Assembly: GCA_937973965.1 (NCBI GenBank)
Contig: CALJJQ010000119.1
Coordinates: 1-51,982, forward strand
Source of the DNA: an uncultured Calothrix sp.
GTDB taxonomy: Bacteria > Cyanobacteriota > Cyanobacteriia > Cyanobacteriales > Nostocaceae
Length of the DNA stretch: 51,982 nt
Reading direction: 5' to 3'
Part shown: positions 9,109-19,031 of the stretch, piece after piece
Layout of the letters: the number at the start of each line of letters is the position of its first letter
Position numbering within the stretch: the first letter of the stretch is position 1
The notes under the pieces: generated by a model
The model's database searches: none
What the model saw: the letters and a program-made list of their open reading frames with translations, nothing else
What the model was told of the DNA's origin: nothing
Position numbers and translations under genes: made by a program

Positions 9109-9905
9109 CATATCAATTCCTGAGCAAGTATAGAGTAGATAGCAGTTCTCTGGGAGTCGGAAGGAAATCTCTACAACACACTGATTCTCCTGTCCACACT
9201 CATTTGTCTCCTGTATCCTATCTCCCGTATTCTTCCAATCATACTAATGGTTTTAACAACATTAAACATTATTATTTTCGTGAAAAATATCTGAATATTT
9301 AGAATTATTTTGATGCCAGTTACAGTTTATTTTCAGATTATCGATACAATGAAATTGGTTACTAATTAATACTTCTATTGTTGCGAATTATTGAACTAAA
9401 TTCGATTAATTAAATTAACCAAGTCAAATATTTGACAATATTAAATGTGAATTATCTTCGTGATAAGATATGGTTAGGGAGTTATGATTATTACCAATAA
9501 AGTATAATTGAATTCTATTTTGCTGTCAGGTAATTCACAATAAAGCAACAAATTAATTACCTGAAATTTTGATGATTAAGTATTTAATCGTAAGTAAAAA
9601 CCGGGAGATAACTGACACAAGTGTTACAAGTAATCAAATAATCCCACACTACTCCAGGGATTTTGGGGAAAATGGGTTCAGCGATCGCAGTGTAAATACT
9701 AGACTATATTTTTCCTTTGTGAAAATTTAATCATATATTATGAAATTCTTTACTGTCATCGGATTGTATTTCCTGAATATTGACGGGAAAATCGTGATCT
9801 GAAAAGATTTTTTCATTCCGGAATACTGATACGCCTATGCGTATTTGCAATACAGATAGCCTGGGTTGTTTCGCGATAAATATAAACCTGACCAAACTTA
9901 ATTCT

Positions 9906-10445
9906 ATGATTCGACAAACTGCTTATGGCATAGCCTTTGCTTCACTTGTACTTGCAAGCGGATTAGCATCTGCTCCAATTGCGGGTTACGAGAGCGTACA
10001 CGACTCAACTCCGGTGGAACCTGTATTAATTGCAAAAGCGCAGCAAATGACAGCATCATTAAATCCCAATGAGTTAGAAAAATCTGTATTTACCAAAATT
10101 AACCAGTATCGAGAGAGTAAGGGATTAAGCAAACTCAGATTAGATAGCAGAATTTCCCAGCAAGCGAGAATTCACAGTCAGAACATGGCAAACCGTCGAG
10201 TTCCCTTTAGCCATAATGGATTTGAACGTCGGGTTAAAGCCTTACCCATCAAATTTCGGAGTGCTGCGGAAAATGTGGCATTTAATCAAGGGTATGATGA
10301 CCCTGTAGGAGAAGCTGTTCGGGGATGGATTAATAGCCATGAACACCATGTGAATATCAAGGGGAAATATAACTTAACGGGGGTTGGGGTAGCAATTAAT
10401 CGTGATGGAGAGGTATATTTAACGCAAATATTTATTTATCAATAA
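9906..10445 (+). CDS. Secreted CAP-domain (SCP/PR-1, YkwD-like) protein
   Basis: From the ATG at 9906 the protein is 179 residues and begins with a typical signal peptide (MIRQTAYGIAFASLVLASGL). An upstream ATG at 9837 would add 23 residues before it and is less likely. The CAP domain fills the rest: LEKSVFTKINQYRESKGLSKL, the SHNGFERRV histidine region, AENVAF, GWINSHEHHVNI and GVGVAINRDGEVYLTQIF. These blocks carry the conserved His and Glu residues of the CAP cavity. Bacterial CAP proteins are exported and their molecular role is mostly unknown. It is a single gene with its own spacer. Confidence 0.88.
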   Translation: MIRQTAYGIAFASLVLASGLASAPIAGYESVHDSTPVEPVLIAKAQQMTASLNPNELEKSVFTKINQYRESKGLSKLRLDSRISQQARIHSQNMANRRVPFSHNGFERRVKALPIKFRSAAENVAFNQGYDDPVGEAVRGWINSHEHHVNIKGKYNLTGVGVAINRDGEVYLTQIFIYQ

Positions 10446-10676
10446 TGGGTAAGATATACTTTAAACGCTGATATATTTCTCTGTTGGTTTGTTGATAGGT
10501 GACAGTAAAGATGTAATATGGCTATTTCTCTTCGAGTATTAACCATCTCAAGGAAAATGCTATGTCTTCTGTGTGCTTTTTGAGTGGTCGGTGTGCTGCA
10601 CGCACCATCGCTTGTACCGGTTGCGTAGGTACTGGTATAATAAAGCAGATTGTTCGGATACAAAAAAAGGGGATAG

Positions 10677-11306
10677 ATGACACCAGGAACTTTTCAAGTA
10701 TGCGATCGCGATTTGAGTGATGAAACTTTATCCACCTATCTGAGCAGAGATGCGATCGCGGTGGATACGGAAGCGATGGGATTAGTTCATGGAAGGGATC
10801 GACTTTGTTTGGTGCAATTATGCGATCGCGACGGGAATGTGACCGTGGTGAGAATTATCCGTGGTCAAAATCAAGCAGCAAATTTACAAAAGCTATTGGA
10901 AGCGAGGGATATTACCAAAGTCTTCCACTATGCTAGATTCGATTTAGCGGCATTAAAAGCAAATTTACAAATTCAAGTACAGCCGGTATTTTGTACCAAG
11001 ATAGCCAGCAAATTAGCCCGTACCTACACCTCCAGTCACGGACTTAAAGCTCTTATCCAGGAATTAGAGCAGGTGGAGCTAGATAAAAGCGCTCAAAGTT
11101 CCGATTGGGGAAATGTCATGAACCTCACCCCAGAACAGTTAAATTATGCCGCTAACGATGTTAGATATCTATTAAGTGCCCGTGATAAATTAATTGAGAT
11201 GTTAAAACGGGAAGAAAGATGGGAAATTGCCATTGAATGTTTTCGTTGTTTACCAACAATTGTGTCCCTGGATTTAATGCAGTTTTCTGGTATCTTTGAA
11301 CATTAG
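10677..11306 (+). CDS. rnd: Ribonuclease D-like 3'-5' exonuclease
   Basis: A 209-residue DEDDy-type exonuclease domain. The first motif is VDTEAMGL (D30, E32), the second lies in FHYARFDLAAL, and the third is NYAANDVRYLL, with the Tyr and Asp of the DEDDy class. It lacks the HRDC domains of E. coli RNase D, as is usual for short cyanobacterial and proteobacterial versions. The likely role is trimming of RNA 3' ends, such as tRNA precursors. The ATG at 10677 follows a purine-rich AAAAAAGGGGATAG. It is a single gene. Confidence 0.9.
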   Translation: MTPGTFQVCDRDLSDETLSTYLSRDAIAVDTEAMGLVHGRDRLCLVQLCDRDGNVTVVRIIRGQNQAANLQKLLEARDITKVFHYARFDLAALKANLQIQVQPVFCTKIASKLARTYTSSHGLKALIQELEQVELDKSAQSSDWGNVMNLTPEQLNYAANDVRYLLSARDKLIEMLKREERWEIAIECFRCLPTIVSLDLMQFSGIFEH

Positions 11307-11340
11307 TAAGTTCAATTCCTCTCCTTTATCTGTAAATACC

Positions 11341-11441
11341 GCAGTCCTAAATAATTTGTGAAATCTTAAATGTAGGGTTATTAACGGTTAACAGTCATCA
11401 GTCAACGGCACGCTATTGTTCACTACTTAAATCGGATTGCT
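11341..11441. repeat. AGCAATCC-ended MITE-like element
   Basis: Begins GCAGTCCTAAATAATTTGTG and ends CACTACTTAAATCGGATTGC; the ends are imperfect inverted repeats. The centre has GTAGGGTTATTAACGGTTAAC. About 101 bp. Confidence 0.55.
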
Positions 11442-11700
11442 AGAGGTAAATAATCCTATTCATCGCGGATTGATCACGAATCCCGAAATAATTGGAATTT
11501 CCAAAATAGCAGCATGTGATGAAATTATACTCGCGATCGCAAAATATCAACACCACCTACTCCCACGGACTATTTGTGAGTGTTAGGTTTTTGTGAGAAA
11601 TTCGGTAACAATAGTTCCCAGATAAAATAGCTAATAGCCAACTGCTCGCAGTATATTCAATTTAAAGTGTTCTCAACTGGAGAAAAACGATTGTATTCAT

Positions 11701-11814
11701 GAAGCCGTGGGACGAAGAATCGCCAGATTAAGTGGTCTTTCTGTAATAGGTTCAATGGGAATTTTATTACGTGCTAAACGTGAAGGTTATCCTTTACGAG
11801 AAGTTTGGCTGTAG
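11701..11814 (+). pseudogene. Remnant of a DUF3368-type PIN-like toxin gene
   Basis: This frame reads EAVGRRIARLSGLSVIGSMG, then ILLRAKREGYPLREVWL and a stop. The RIARLSGLSVIGSMGILLRAK stretch is typical of DUF3368 (predicted PIN-fold nuclease toxins), where it is the central-to-C-terminal part. No start codon or N-terminal half remains in frame, and no antitoxin gene is seen upstream. It is most likely a decayed toxin-antitoxin locus. Confidence 0.55.
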
Positions 11815-11944
11815 TTTTTATTTAGCTAGTTACTATCATTTTTGCTATTTGATTAATGAAGATTATGAAGTTGCCAAAAGAATCATGGGACGGAAATTAG
11901 CAAATCAGTAAAATTTTTGACAAGAAAATCACTATGTTATCTAT

Positions 11945-12655
11945 TTACCAATTCCCCACTCCCTGACTTTGTAAACAAGCTAAAGCTTCATCCGTTTCCA
12001 CCTGGGGAAACTGCACATAAAAATTACTCACACTCAGAAACCGCTCCGGAGTTGCTAAAACAACCACACGATATTCAATTCCTCTTTTTGTCGCTTCCGG
12101 ACAAGCAGAATTTAACCACGACTTTAATTGTAAAGGTGCAACCGGTGCGCAAATCCAGATTTGAGCAGGTGCAAATCTTGCTAAAGCATTAGCTGCGGTG
12201 ACAATCGTCATTCCCGTTGCAATTCCATCATCAACTAATAAAATGGTTGCACCTTGAGGGTTGACCTGGGGACAAAATGGACGAAAACGAGCTTCGATTT
12301 GTTGTGCTTTTGCTAATGCTTGGTTAACAGCAATTTCTTGCCATTGGGAACGAGACATTGATGGCCAAAAACCATTTCGCATCCACTGCACATAACCCGA
12401 TGCCGTTACAGCCCCCACAGCCAATTCTGGATTCTCAGGATGGCTAATTTTCTTGGCTGCAATAATACTTAACGGACAATTTAACTTTTTGGCAACGGGT
12501 ACAGCAACGGGTAAACCCCCCCGTGGTAAAGCGTAGACGATTGGTTTAGCTAAAACCCCGGTTTGTTGAGATTGCTGGTTTAATTGCTGATAAATCACTT
12601 CAGCTAATTTTTCCCCAGCTTGGGTACGATTAATAAATAATGGGGTATTAAACAT
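11945..12655 (-). CDS. Phosphoribosyltransferase family protein
   Basis: A 236-residue type I phosphoribosyltransferase fold. The PRPP-binding loop is ILLVDDGIATGMT (138-150), and YALPRGGLPVAVPVA (about 41-55) fits the N-terminal beta strand and loop. It resembles the predicted phosphoribosyltransferases of the ComF/Rv0571-like group rather than a named purine or pyrimidine enzyme; the substrate is unknown. It stands alone. Another frame on the opposite strand (11917-12192) is a shadow. Confidence 0.87.
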   Translation of the reverse strand: MFNTPLFINRTQAGEKLAEVIYQQLNQQSQQTGVLAKPIVYALPRGGLPVAVPVAKKLNCPLSIIAAKKISHPENPELAVGAVTASGYVQWMRNGFWPSMSRSQWQEIAVNQALAKAQQIEARFRPFCPQVNPQGATILLVDDGIATGMTIVTAANALARFAPAQIWICAPVAPLQLKSWLNSACPEATKRGIEYRVVVLATPERFLSVSNFYVQFPQVETDEALACLQSQGVGNW

Positions 12656-12843
12656 AATTTCCCCCTCTAGGACTATAGTCCTAAATATAGGGTAGATTAA
12701 TTATCTCAACGATAATCGATTAAGCTTTATTTTTATAGTGACTGAATTTTCCCGCAAATGGACTGGTTGGACACAATTTGCAATCATTCTCCACTACGAG
12801 TTTGCTCAAAAATACCCCACCCGTAATTTTGGGGTGCGTAGCA

Positions 12844-12923
12844 GTGGCTTTAGCTGTGAAAAAGTTTTAATCTTTTTAATATAGTGGCTTTAGCTGTGAA
12901 AAAGTTTTAATCTTTTTAATATA
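12844..12923. repeat. Two perfect tandem 40 bp repeats
   Basis: The unit GTGGCTTTAGCTGTGAAAAA + GTTTTAATCTTTTTAATATA occurs twice back to back without a mismatch, suggesting a recent duplication. Confidence 0.9.
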
Positions 12924-12988
12924 AAGGTGCTAAAGTGCTACTACTTGCCTTTTTTCACTCATCAAAATTAATCTGGTCGAATATTACA

Positions 12989-13110
12989 GCAATCCTAATT
13001 TAAGTCGTGAAAAATAGCGTGCCGTTAACTGATGACTAGTGACTGTTAAGGGTCAACTGTCAACCGTTAACAACCCTACATTTAAGATTTCACAAATCCT
13101 GCTCGGACTA
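12989..13110. repeat. AGCAATCC-ended MITE-like element
   Basis: Begins GCAATCCTAATTTAAGTCGTG. Its interior GTTAACAACCCTACATTTAAG is the reverse complement of the centre of the 11341 copy, so it lies in the opposite orientation. Confidence 0.55.
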
Positions 13111-13205
13111 CTATTGTATTTTAAAATCCAAAATCCATAGACCCACGTAGTGCGGATCGACCGCAGAGTGATCCAAAATCCAAAATCGAAAACGTTTCTT
13201 CCTTC

Positions 13206-13823
13206 CTAATCAAAATCAGTTGGTAAGTCCGGATGACGATAGTGGGTAAATAATCGTTTAATTTGCTGAGGTAAAACTCGACCGAAGGATAGCTCGGGGA
13301 TTTCGTCTTCGGCAAAAAACTCTACTGCGTCTGTTTCTAGACTAGTTTTGGGAGCGCCTCCAGTAATTTCACAGAGGAAAAATAGTTTGTAAAGATGGTA
13401 GGGGAAGGGTGGATGTCCTTGCTTGATGCGGTCGTAGACAGCGAGGAGTTTTACCGCACGGGTTTTATAACCGGATTCTTCAAATACTTCTTTGGTGACA
13501 GCTTCACTCGGTGATTCGCCAATATCAGCCCAACCTCCAGGTAATGTCCACAGTCCATCGAATTTTTCCTGAACTAGGAGAATTTTATCATCACGGAAGA
13601 CAGCCCCACGGACATCGATTTTGGGGGTCGCATAGCCAACATCACCAGCAAATAAATCACTGATAAAGCTTTGTTCCGTATCGGTATGGGTGGCGATAAT
13701 TTCGGTGGCGATTTGGCTGATTTTTTCAAACCGTTCGACATCAAAGGGATTTTCGGTAAAAGCGAGACCATTTTGCGCGATCGCTTGCAGTTTTTGTGCC
13801 CAGTCTAGCCATTTTGGTTGCAC
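13206..13823 (-). CDS. Nudix hydrolase with N-terminal Nudix-associated domain
   Basis: 205 residues from a GTG start. Residues 1-65 match the helical domain often placed before bacterial Nudix domains (FTENPFDVERFEKISQIA). The Nudix domain follows, with the box GWADIGESPSEAVTKEVFEESGY at about 96-118. The usual REXXEE arginine is Lys here (KEVFEESG), but the metal-binding glutamates are kept. Family members cleave nucleoside diphosphate derivatives such as ADP-ribose; the exact substrate cannot be read from sequence. The gene is leftward, downstream of pgk, with a palindromic hairpin between them. Confidence 0.9.
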   Translation of the reverse strand: MQPKWLDWAQKLQAIAQNGLAFTENPFDVERFEKISQIATEIIATHTDTEQSFISDLFAGDVGYATPKIDVRGAVFRDDKILLVQEKFDGLWTLPGGWADIGESPSEAVTKEVFEESGYKTRAVKLLAVYDRIKQGHPPFPYHLYKLFFLCEITGGAPKTSLETDAVEFFAEDEIPELSFGRVLPQQIKRLFTHYRHPDLPTDFD

Positions 13824-13858
13824 GGTGTTTTCTTGGAAATAGATAAATAGGGACAGAT

Positions 13859-13887
13859 GTAGAAACGTAGCGATGCTACGTCTCTAC
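13859..13887. repeat. GTAGAGAC-type palindrome, GTAGCGATGCTAC core
   Basis: GTAGAAACGTAGC / GATGCTACGTCTCTAC forms a near-perfect hairpin, 44 nt past the pgk stop. Confidence 0.8.
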
Positions 13888-13931
13888 ATTATGGGAATTT
13901 GGAATTAGGTATCAGGCAATTCAATATGTGA

Positions 13932-15137
13932 TTATGCGTCGTTTAAGGCCGCAATTCCAGGTAAAATTTTACCTTCTAGCAATTCTAAGCTAGCACCGCC
14001 ACCTGTGGAAATATGACTCATTTGGTCGGCTAAACCAACTTTTTCAACGGCTGCAACGGAGTCTCCACCACCAATAATGGTAATTGCACCTTTTTTGCTG
14101 ATATCAGCCAAAGTCCGAGCGATCGCTTCTGTCCCGACGGCGAATTTGTCGAATTCAAATACACCCATTGGTCCATTCCAAATTACCGTTTTACAATCGG
14201 CTAATGCTTCTTGGAAAACTTTGACTGAATCAGGGCCAATATCCAATCCCATCCAACCATCGGGAATATTTTCGATGCTCACGGTTTGGGAATTAGCATC
14301 GGGTGCAAAGTTATCAGCCACAACCACATCGGTCGGAAGTAGGAATTCCACACCTTTTTCTTTAGCTTTTGCTTCTAGGGAGCGAGCTAAGTCCAACTTA
14401 TCCTCTTCCACCAGGGATTTACCCACGTTTAAACCCCTCGCTTTGTAGAAGGTGAAAATCATTCCACCACCGATAATCAGTTTGTCGCATTTTTCCAGTA
14501 AAGTTTCGATGACACCGATTTTACTAGATACTTTAGAACCACCAACAATCGCTGCTAAAGGACGCTGGGGATTTGCGATCGCATTTTCCAAATACTGCAA
14601 TTCCTTTTCAATCAAGTATCCAGCAACGGCAGGACTTAAATACTTGGTGACACCTTCGGTAGAAGCATGAGCGCGGTGGGCAGTACCAAAAGCATCATTG
14701 ACATACAAATCAGCGTTTGCAGCCAATTTTTGGGCAAACTCCGGGTCATTTTTTTCCTCCTCAGCATAGAAGCGGACGTTTTCTAACATCGCCACTTGAC
14801 CGTTAGCCAAACTATTGATTTTGGCAGCAACACTCTCACCAATACAATCGTCACACATCACGACTTCCTGACCCAATAATTCCGAAAGCCGTTTTGCCGC
14901 AGGAGTCAAGCGCATTTTTTCGTTCACTTGACCCTTGGGACGACCAAAGTGACTAGCTAAAATAACTTTTGCACCCTTTTGGATTAAATCTTGAATCGTC
15001 GGTAGTGCCGCACGGATGCGAGTATCATCCGTAATATTTCCTGCATCATCCAAGGGTACATTAAAATCCACCCGAACAAAAGCCCGCTTTCCAGATAGCT
15101 CAGATGCAGATAAATTTGCTAAAGTTTTCTTTGACAC
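13932..15137 (-). CDS. pgk: Phosphoglycerate kinase
   Basis: A full-length 401-residue enzyme of glycolysis and the Calvin cycle that transfers phosphate between 1,3-bisphosphoglycerate and ADP. Visible blocks are [14 protein letters not shown] near the start, the substrate-binding [14 protein letters not shown]-like [16 protein letters not shown], the hinge-region [12 protein letters not shown], and the C-terminal nucleotide loop [11 protein letters not shown]. The start is a GTG at 15137 with a strong AGGAGG 8 nt upstream. It is divergent from the universal stress protein gene; the 86 nt between them must hold both promoters. Confidence 0.98.
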   Translation of the reverse strand: MSKKTLANLSASELSGKRAFVRVDFNVPLDDAGNITDDTRIRAALPTIQDLIQKGAKVILASHFGRPKGQVNEKMRLTPAAKRLSELLGQEVVMCDDCIGESVAAKINSLANGQVAMLENVRFYAEEEKNDPEFAQKLAANADLYVNDAFGTAHRAHASTEGVTKYLSPAVAGYLIEKELQYLENAIANPQRPLAAIVGGSKVSSKIGVIETLLEKCDKLIIGGGMIFTFYKARGLNVGKSLVEEDKLDLARSLEAKAKEKGVEFLLPTDVVVADNFAPDANSQTVSIENIPDGWMGLDIGPDSVKVFQEALADCKTVIWNGPMGVFEFDKFAVGTEAIARTLADISKKGAITIIGGGDSVAAVEKVGLADQMSHISTGGGASLELLEGKILPGIAALNDA

Positions 15138-15223
15138 GGCACGATCCTCCTGATTGCCTTTTTGCTGTGTTTCTAAAGTAGATCCATCCAGATTGTACCG
15201 AGTCAGGGGGACGGAGGTGAATA

Positions 15224-15637
15224 ATGTTTAAAACTGTTTTATTTCCCATCGACCAAAGTCGCGCCACTCTCGAAGCTGCCGAATTGGTCATCAATCTCGT
15301 TAAAACCCATCAAAGTCAACTCACTTTACTCTCAGTGGTCGAATCAGCCACTGACCAAGCAAATACACCTGCTTCTGACCCTATGCAGTCAGAGGTTGCA
15401 GTCGCTCAACTACTAGAAAAAGTCAAATCCCTATTCGCAGTTCAGGGTATCGCCACCCAAACTATTGAACGTGACGGTAAACCTGCCTTTATTATTTGCG
15501 ATGTTGCCGATGAAATCAATGCTGATCTCATCGTCATGGGATGTCGTGGTCTGGGATTAACTGAAGAAGGAGCAAACGATAGCGTCACCAACCGCGTTAT
15601 TAATTTGTCTCCCTGTCCAGTTTTAGTTGTTCCGTAG
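15224..15637 (+). CDS. Universal stress protein (UspA family)
   Basis: A single 137-residue Usp domain. It begins [20 protein letters not shown] and ends with [22 protein letters not shown] + [12 protein letters not shown]. The GCRG...S..N.V pattern fits the ATP-binding G2XG9G(S/T) loop type of Usp proteins, though the first loop glycine spacing is somewhat altered. It is cytosolic and probably a dimer. It lies divergent to pgk. The substrate or role beyond nucleotide binding is unknown. Confidence 0.92.
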   Translation: MFKTVLFPIDQSRATLEAAELVINLVKTHQSQLTLLSVVESATDQANTPASDPMQSEVAVAQLLEKVKSLFAVQGIATQTIERDGKPAFIICDVADEINADLIVMGCRGLGLTEEGANDSVTNRVINLSPCPVLVVP

Positions 15638-15956
15638 TTGGAAAGGGAGCAGCAGGTACAAGGGAGCGATGGTGATTTATATCTCTCTCTCATCTCTCCT
15701 TTTTCCCTCTGTTCCTGTTGCTATTGTTTTGTATGTTTTGGATCGCGATCGCTTGGTATGTTAGGATGTATACTCTAATATTTTCCACCAGGACAGAAAT
15801 TACGCAACGGACACAAAAGGTGAGCAGTGCGTAAACCTATTACCAGACAATTTAAATCAAACTAAGTTCACATGAGATTTATTTGATACCAAAGGATTAT
15901 CAATGTTTCACCGGAGAAAATGATATCAAATCCAAAATCCAAAATCCAAAATCCTC

Positions 15957-16175
15957 CTACTTGACTGGTTTTAAAAACAACCACGCGACAAAAAATGTTG
16001 CAGCAGTAAACAACTGGGTTAAATCAAGAGCGGAAAGATACCCATCTGCAAAGGAAGCAATACTGCGGTCGGTGATTCCAAACATCCAGGAGGAAACCCC
16101 AAAAAACCATACTCCTTGCTTCAAATTGCCGATAAATTGCTTGCGGTCTAAGGTTTTCTCATTATTCATAATCAT
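15957..16175 (-). CDS. Small conserved-looking membrane protein
   Basis: 72 residues, two ATGs near the start (residues 1 and 3). A charged N-terminus (NNEKTLDRKQFIGNLKQG) is followed by the hydrophobic WFFGVSSWMFGI and a C-terminal membrane segment LFTAATFFVAWLFL. A longer frame on the opposite strand (15883-16248) begins in AAAATCC repeat DNA and looks like its shadow. I prefer this strand because the composition is that of a real membrane protein. Function unknown. Confidence 0.5.
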   Translation of the reverse strand: MIMNNEKTLDRKQFIGNLKQGVWFFGVSSWMFGITDRSIASFADGYLSALDLTQLFTAATFFVAWLFLKPVK

Positions 16176-17133
16176 TGTGTGCCTGTTCGACTTGGTTAAT
16201 ACTGAAATTAGTCCAAATATTATGGATGAAAGAAAATTATTGATATAACTTTCTTTCCTGTGTGCCTAAACCGAATCAAAAAACAAAATTCACCAGTGCA
16301 TACTGGTGTTAAATGTCGATTTTGACTTTTCCGTGTTGAATTAACTGGTAATTTATGCTCAAAAGCAAAAATATCCAGACTACATATCACAAATTTGCGT
16401 ATGCAGCAATCTACGTAATATATCTATATATTAATAAATATTTTCAAAAAATGGTTTGTCGCTAGTTATACAAATTACTTTGGGTTACGGAAGCAGCAAG
16501 GGTTATGATGAAGCGAATCTCACTTTATTTTCCGTTACGACAACAAATTGCTCAGAGAGTCTATCAGCGTGATATGTCAGTAAGAATTGAAGTCCTTTAA
16601 TTTTGTTATTGATAGCTCTTTCATCTTCTAATAGTAAGAAAACTATACCCCTGTAAGTATTGAATCCATTTTGATTTTATCGGACTAGCCATATTGTCAC
16701 AACTTTTTTGTGGAACAGTTTGAAGCTCCACATTCAGAAATGAAATACAAGTCCTAATAAGTAGGTAGGTGTAATTCAACATCAAACTACAATGTAACCC
16801 ATCATTCGGCGAAAAGCCTTACTCTCGTACAGACGCGATATATCGCGTCTCTCCCTGATCTGAACGACAATTTTCATCACCCACCAACTTATTTGATAAA
16901 GACTAATGCAATTTACTGCTCAAAAATTATTCAAGGCTTCATCATCAAGAGGGTGACGCGATCGCACAGTCCTGGTTAGGATAGGTTTATCAGATTATTT
17001 GATACTTTCATCCCCGTGTAAGTACTAATGTGACTTCGGCAGCTTCTAGAGAAGATGAGACGAGTGTAAATAAATTTGCGAGATGCAATCGGGGGTAGAT
17101 GGGGTTAACTTTCAAACAAATGGTGCTATTGTC
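16176..17133. other. Spacer, mostly AT-rich
   Basis: About 950 bp with no convincing gene. One short frame (about 16505-16600, beginning MMKRISLYFPLRQQIAQRVY) cannot be assigned. A GTAGAGAC-type palindrome lies at 16827-16852. Confidence 0.5.
16827..16852. repeat. GTAGAGAC-type palindrome, GCGATATATCGC core
   Basis: GTACAGACGCGATA / TATCGCGTCTCT hairpin. Confidence 0.8.
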
Positions 17134-18102
17134 ATGCCTAACCGTCGTTATTCTTCCGCCTATTTTCGCTACTTTAAAGCTAGAATGTTGAACTTTACAC
17201 GTCCAGCTTTTTGGGGGACAGCGATTTTTCTGTCAATCACGGGATTGGCAATCCGGGAATTTTGGATCAATCCGGATTTGTTAACGAGAAATAGGAGTAG
17301 GGGAAGAACAGAAAATGGGAATTCACGGTTATCACCAGAAGAACGTGCGATCGCCGCTGATATAGATAATCTTCCGGTATTGTTTTTTGACTTTGAGCAA
17401 GCTGTTTTACCGACCCTAAATGCAGCAAAAGCTCAAAACAACCAACGTGGTCAGGATACAAATAGGAGAGTACAGGAGTCAAAAAATCAAGAGACGAAAA
17501 CTAGTTCCATTCCCAGAGATGGGGGAAAAGTGGCGAATTTGAGTGTAGATAATCAATTCCTGAAGCAAGCAGAAAATCTCCTCAAATTAGAATCACTCCA
17601 AACAGGGATAAATAGAAGCAGTAATAATCAATTCATCGGTGATCGAGTTACGGTAAATCCCCTAGAAGCAGAATTAAATCCGTCAGCCTATCCTCAATAC
17701 TCTCGACTCACCGGAAAAGCAACAGCACCAACCTATCTAGAACAAGCTCTCCATCAGTCCTCAAATCCCAACTGGAAAACAGCAACAGGATTCACAACTG
17801 CTCCAGCAAACTTGACCAATAATTCTACCCCTAGTCAAGTTAGTAACACCAACTTCAATAACACCACTGATTCTAGCGACTCCCAACCATTGCCCAATCA
17901 AAATAACCCCATCAATAACCAAACCTATTACTCAACCCCAATGACAAATATTCCGCAGCCAAATCCAGTTTCCCCAAATTATCAAAATTTTGATAGCTAC
18001 GGGGTTAATCCTCAAAACAATAACCAAGTTAATCTGAACTCTTCCCAACCGATTTCTGAACCTGCACCAATTAATTATGCTCCCATACCAACCGGGAGAT
18101 AA
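17134..18102 (+). CDS. Membrane-anchored protein with long Asn/Gln/Ser-rich region; function unknown
   Basis: From the ATG at 17134 (MPNRRYSSAYFRYFKARML) the protein has 322 residues; an ATG at 17083 would add 17 that look random. One membrane segment (FWGTAIFLSITGLAI, about 26-40) follows a basic N-terminus, so the rest probably faces the periplasm. A short conserved-looking block (SPEERAIAADIDNLPVLFFD) comes next. The C-terminal half is low-complexity, rich in N, Q, S, P and T (for example NFNNTTDSSDSQPLPNQNN), and is likely disordered. No enzyme motif is seen. It stands alone between long spacers. Confidence 0.75.
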   Translation: MPNRRYSSAYFRYFKARMLNFTRPAFWGTAIFLSITGLAIREFWINPDLLTRNRSRGRTENGNSRLSPEERAIAADIDNLPVLFFDFEQAVLPTLNAAKAQNNQRGQDTNRRVQESKNQETKTSSIPRDGGKVANLSVDNQFLKQAENLLKLESLQTGINRSSNNQFIGDRVTVNPLEAELNPSAYPQYSRLTGKATAPTYLEQALHQSSNPNWKTATGFTTAPANLTNNSTPSQVSNTNFNNTTDSSDSQPLPNQNNPINNQTYYSTPMTNIPQPNPVSPNYQNFDSYGVNPQNNNQVNLNSSQPISEPAPINYAPIPTGR

Positions 18103-19031
18103 TTTACATATCTTGCACCTTTAGTGGTTCACTACATACAGCAATCCGAGAATTAAGCGATCGCATATCCCTAAATTCAGTTTATGGGTCGCTTCCTGTC
18201 GCAACAAGTAATACTGGACATGTTCGTAAAATTGGTGGGGTTTGGGATGCGGTGGATTTTCATAAATTACGATTTGGCTGTCATATCCTCATATATTCAA
18301 GGCTTTGAGGATAGTTTTCCTATATTTACTACACATTGAATATGTATTTTGCTGACCTTAGTTGTTGGTGGAATTAAATCTGACGTTTACAAGTTTAACT
18401 TATTTTTGATGTATATGATATGAATTCTCAACAGTTATGATAAATTATCCAAGGTGAGTATTGTTGAGAACAATGTTGAGTATAAACTTTTAGTCGGTAC
18501 GTAATTGTTTTTAATTGGCTTCTGTCCTCGGAACTATATCTTAAAAAAGATAATGGTGCTAAACTTTATTTGATATTTTTTAGCATTAAAATTTAAATAG
18601 GAAGTGTTAATCTGCCGATAACCTGTTGTTTGTAGAATAATAGGGTTTTGGTTTGCAGTGATACATTTCCCTAGTTTCCTGGGATTAAACCAAGGTGAAT
18701 AGGAAGGTCGATGATAAGACATGTCACTCGGAAAAATGCAAGCTGTATTTTCCGGTTGAATAAAGATGTATGTGTAAATTGTTCCAAAATCTCAAATCCC
18801 CAGTACTCCACCACATTAACGATGGGTGAGGAAAGGTAGATAGTTACGCTCATAGTGCCTTTATATTAAAGCTTTTTTGCGGCTATAGCCACTACTACAA
18901 ACCCCACAGAACTAATGTGGTCGAATACTAGTGGTATGTAGTGTAGGTTGTTGTATAGGTGTTTTGATGGTGTTTGTAGTGCAAATGATTTGTGTTGGGA
19001 AGTTGTTAGGAAGTATAAAAGGTGACTCCTT
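18103..19031. other. Long spacer without a convincing gene
   Basis: About 930 bp. Two overlapping leftward frames (18534-18722, 18671-18853) have no recognisable pattern. A small hairpin ATTGTTGAGAACAAT lies at about 18457-18472. Otherwise I see nothing that can be named. Confidence 0.5.

Larger units (their letters stand above)
8414..9905. other. Long gene-poor spacer
   Basis: About 1.4 kb with no convincing gene on either strand. Small open frames at 8342-8551 and 8464-8694 (+) have no recognisable features and partly run through repeat DNA. The spacer holds a terminator-like hairpin (8724-8765), a TTTCTCACAA-type element (8790-8896), an AGCAATCC-type element (8987-9108) and a very AT-rich stretch from about 9240 to 9640. 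Confidence 0.6.
11307..11944. other. Spacer with repeat and gene remnants
   Basis: Holds an AGCAATCC-type element (11341-11441) and the tail of a broken DUF3368-like gene (11701-11814). The open stretch 11825-11911 (YHFCYLINEDYEVAKRIMG...) may be another remnant, but I cannot assign it. Confidence 0.5.
12656..13205. other. Spacer with tandem and dispersed repeats
   Basis: No gene seen. It contains two tandem 40 bp units (12844-12923), an AGCAATCC-type element (12989-13110), and a block CCACGTAGTGCGGATCGACCG near 13142 that recurs at about 50333. Confidence 0.6.

Noticed and set aside
10439-10663. 74-codon leftward frame between the CAP and RNase D genes
   Set aside because: No recognisable composition; the region should hold the RNase D promoter.
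15883-16248. 121-codon rightward frame
   Set aside because: Its N-terminal part runs through AAAATCC repeat DNA and it lies opposite a frame with clear membrane-protein composition; taken as a shadow.
16505-16600. 31-codon frame beginning MMKRISLYFPLRQQ
   Set aside because: Too short to judge, no neighbour or family support; kept only as a note in the spacer entry.
18534-18853. Two overlapping leftward frames in the spacer before the WD40 gene
   Set aside because: Both are about 60 codons, overlap each other, and show no motif, signal peptide or ribosome site.
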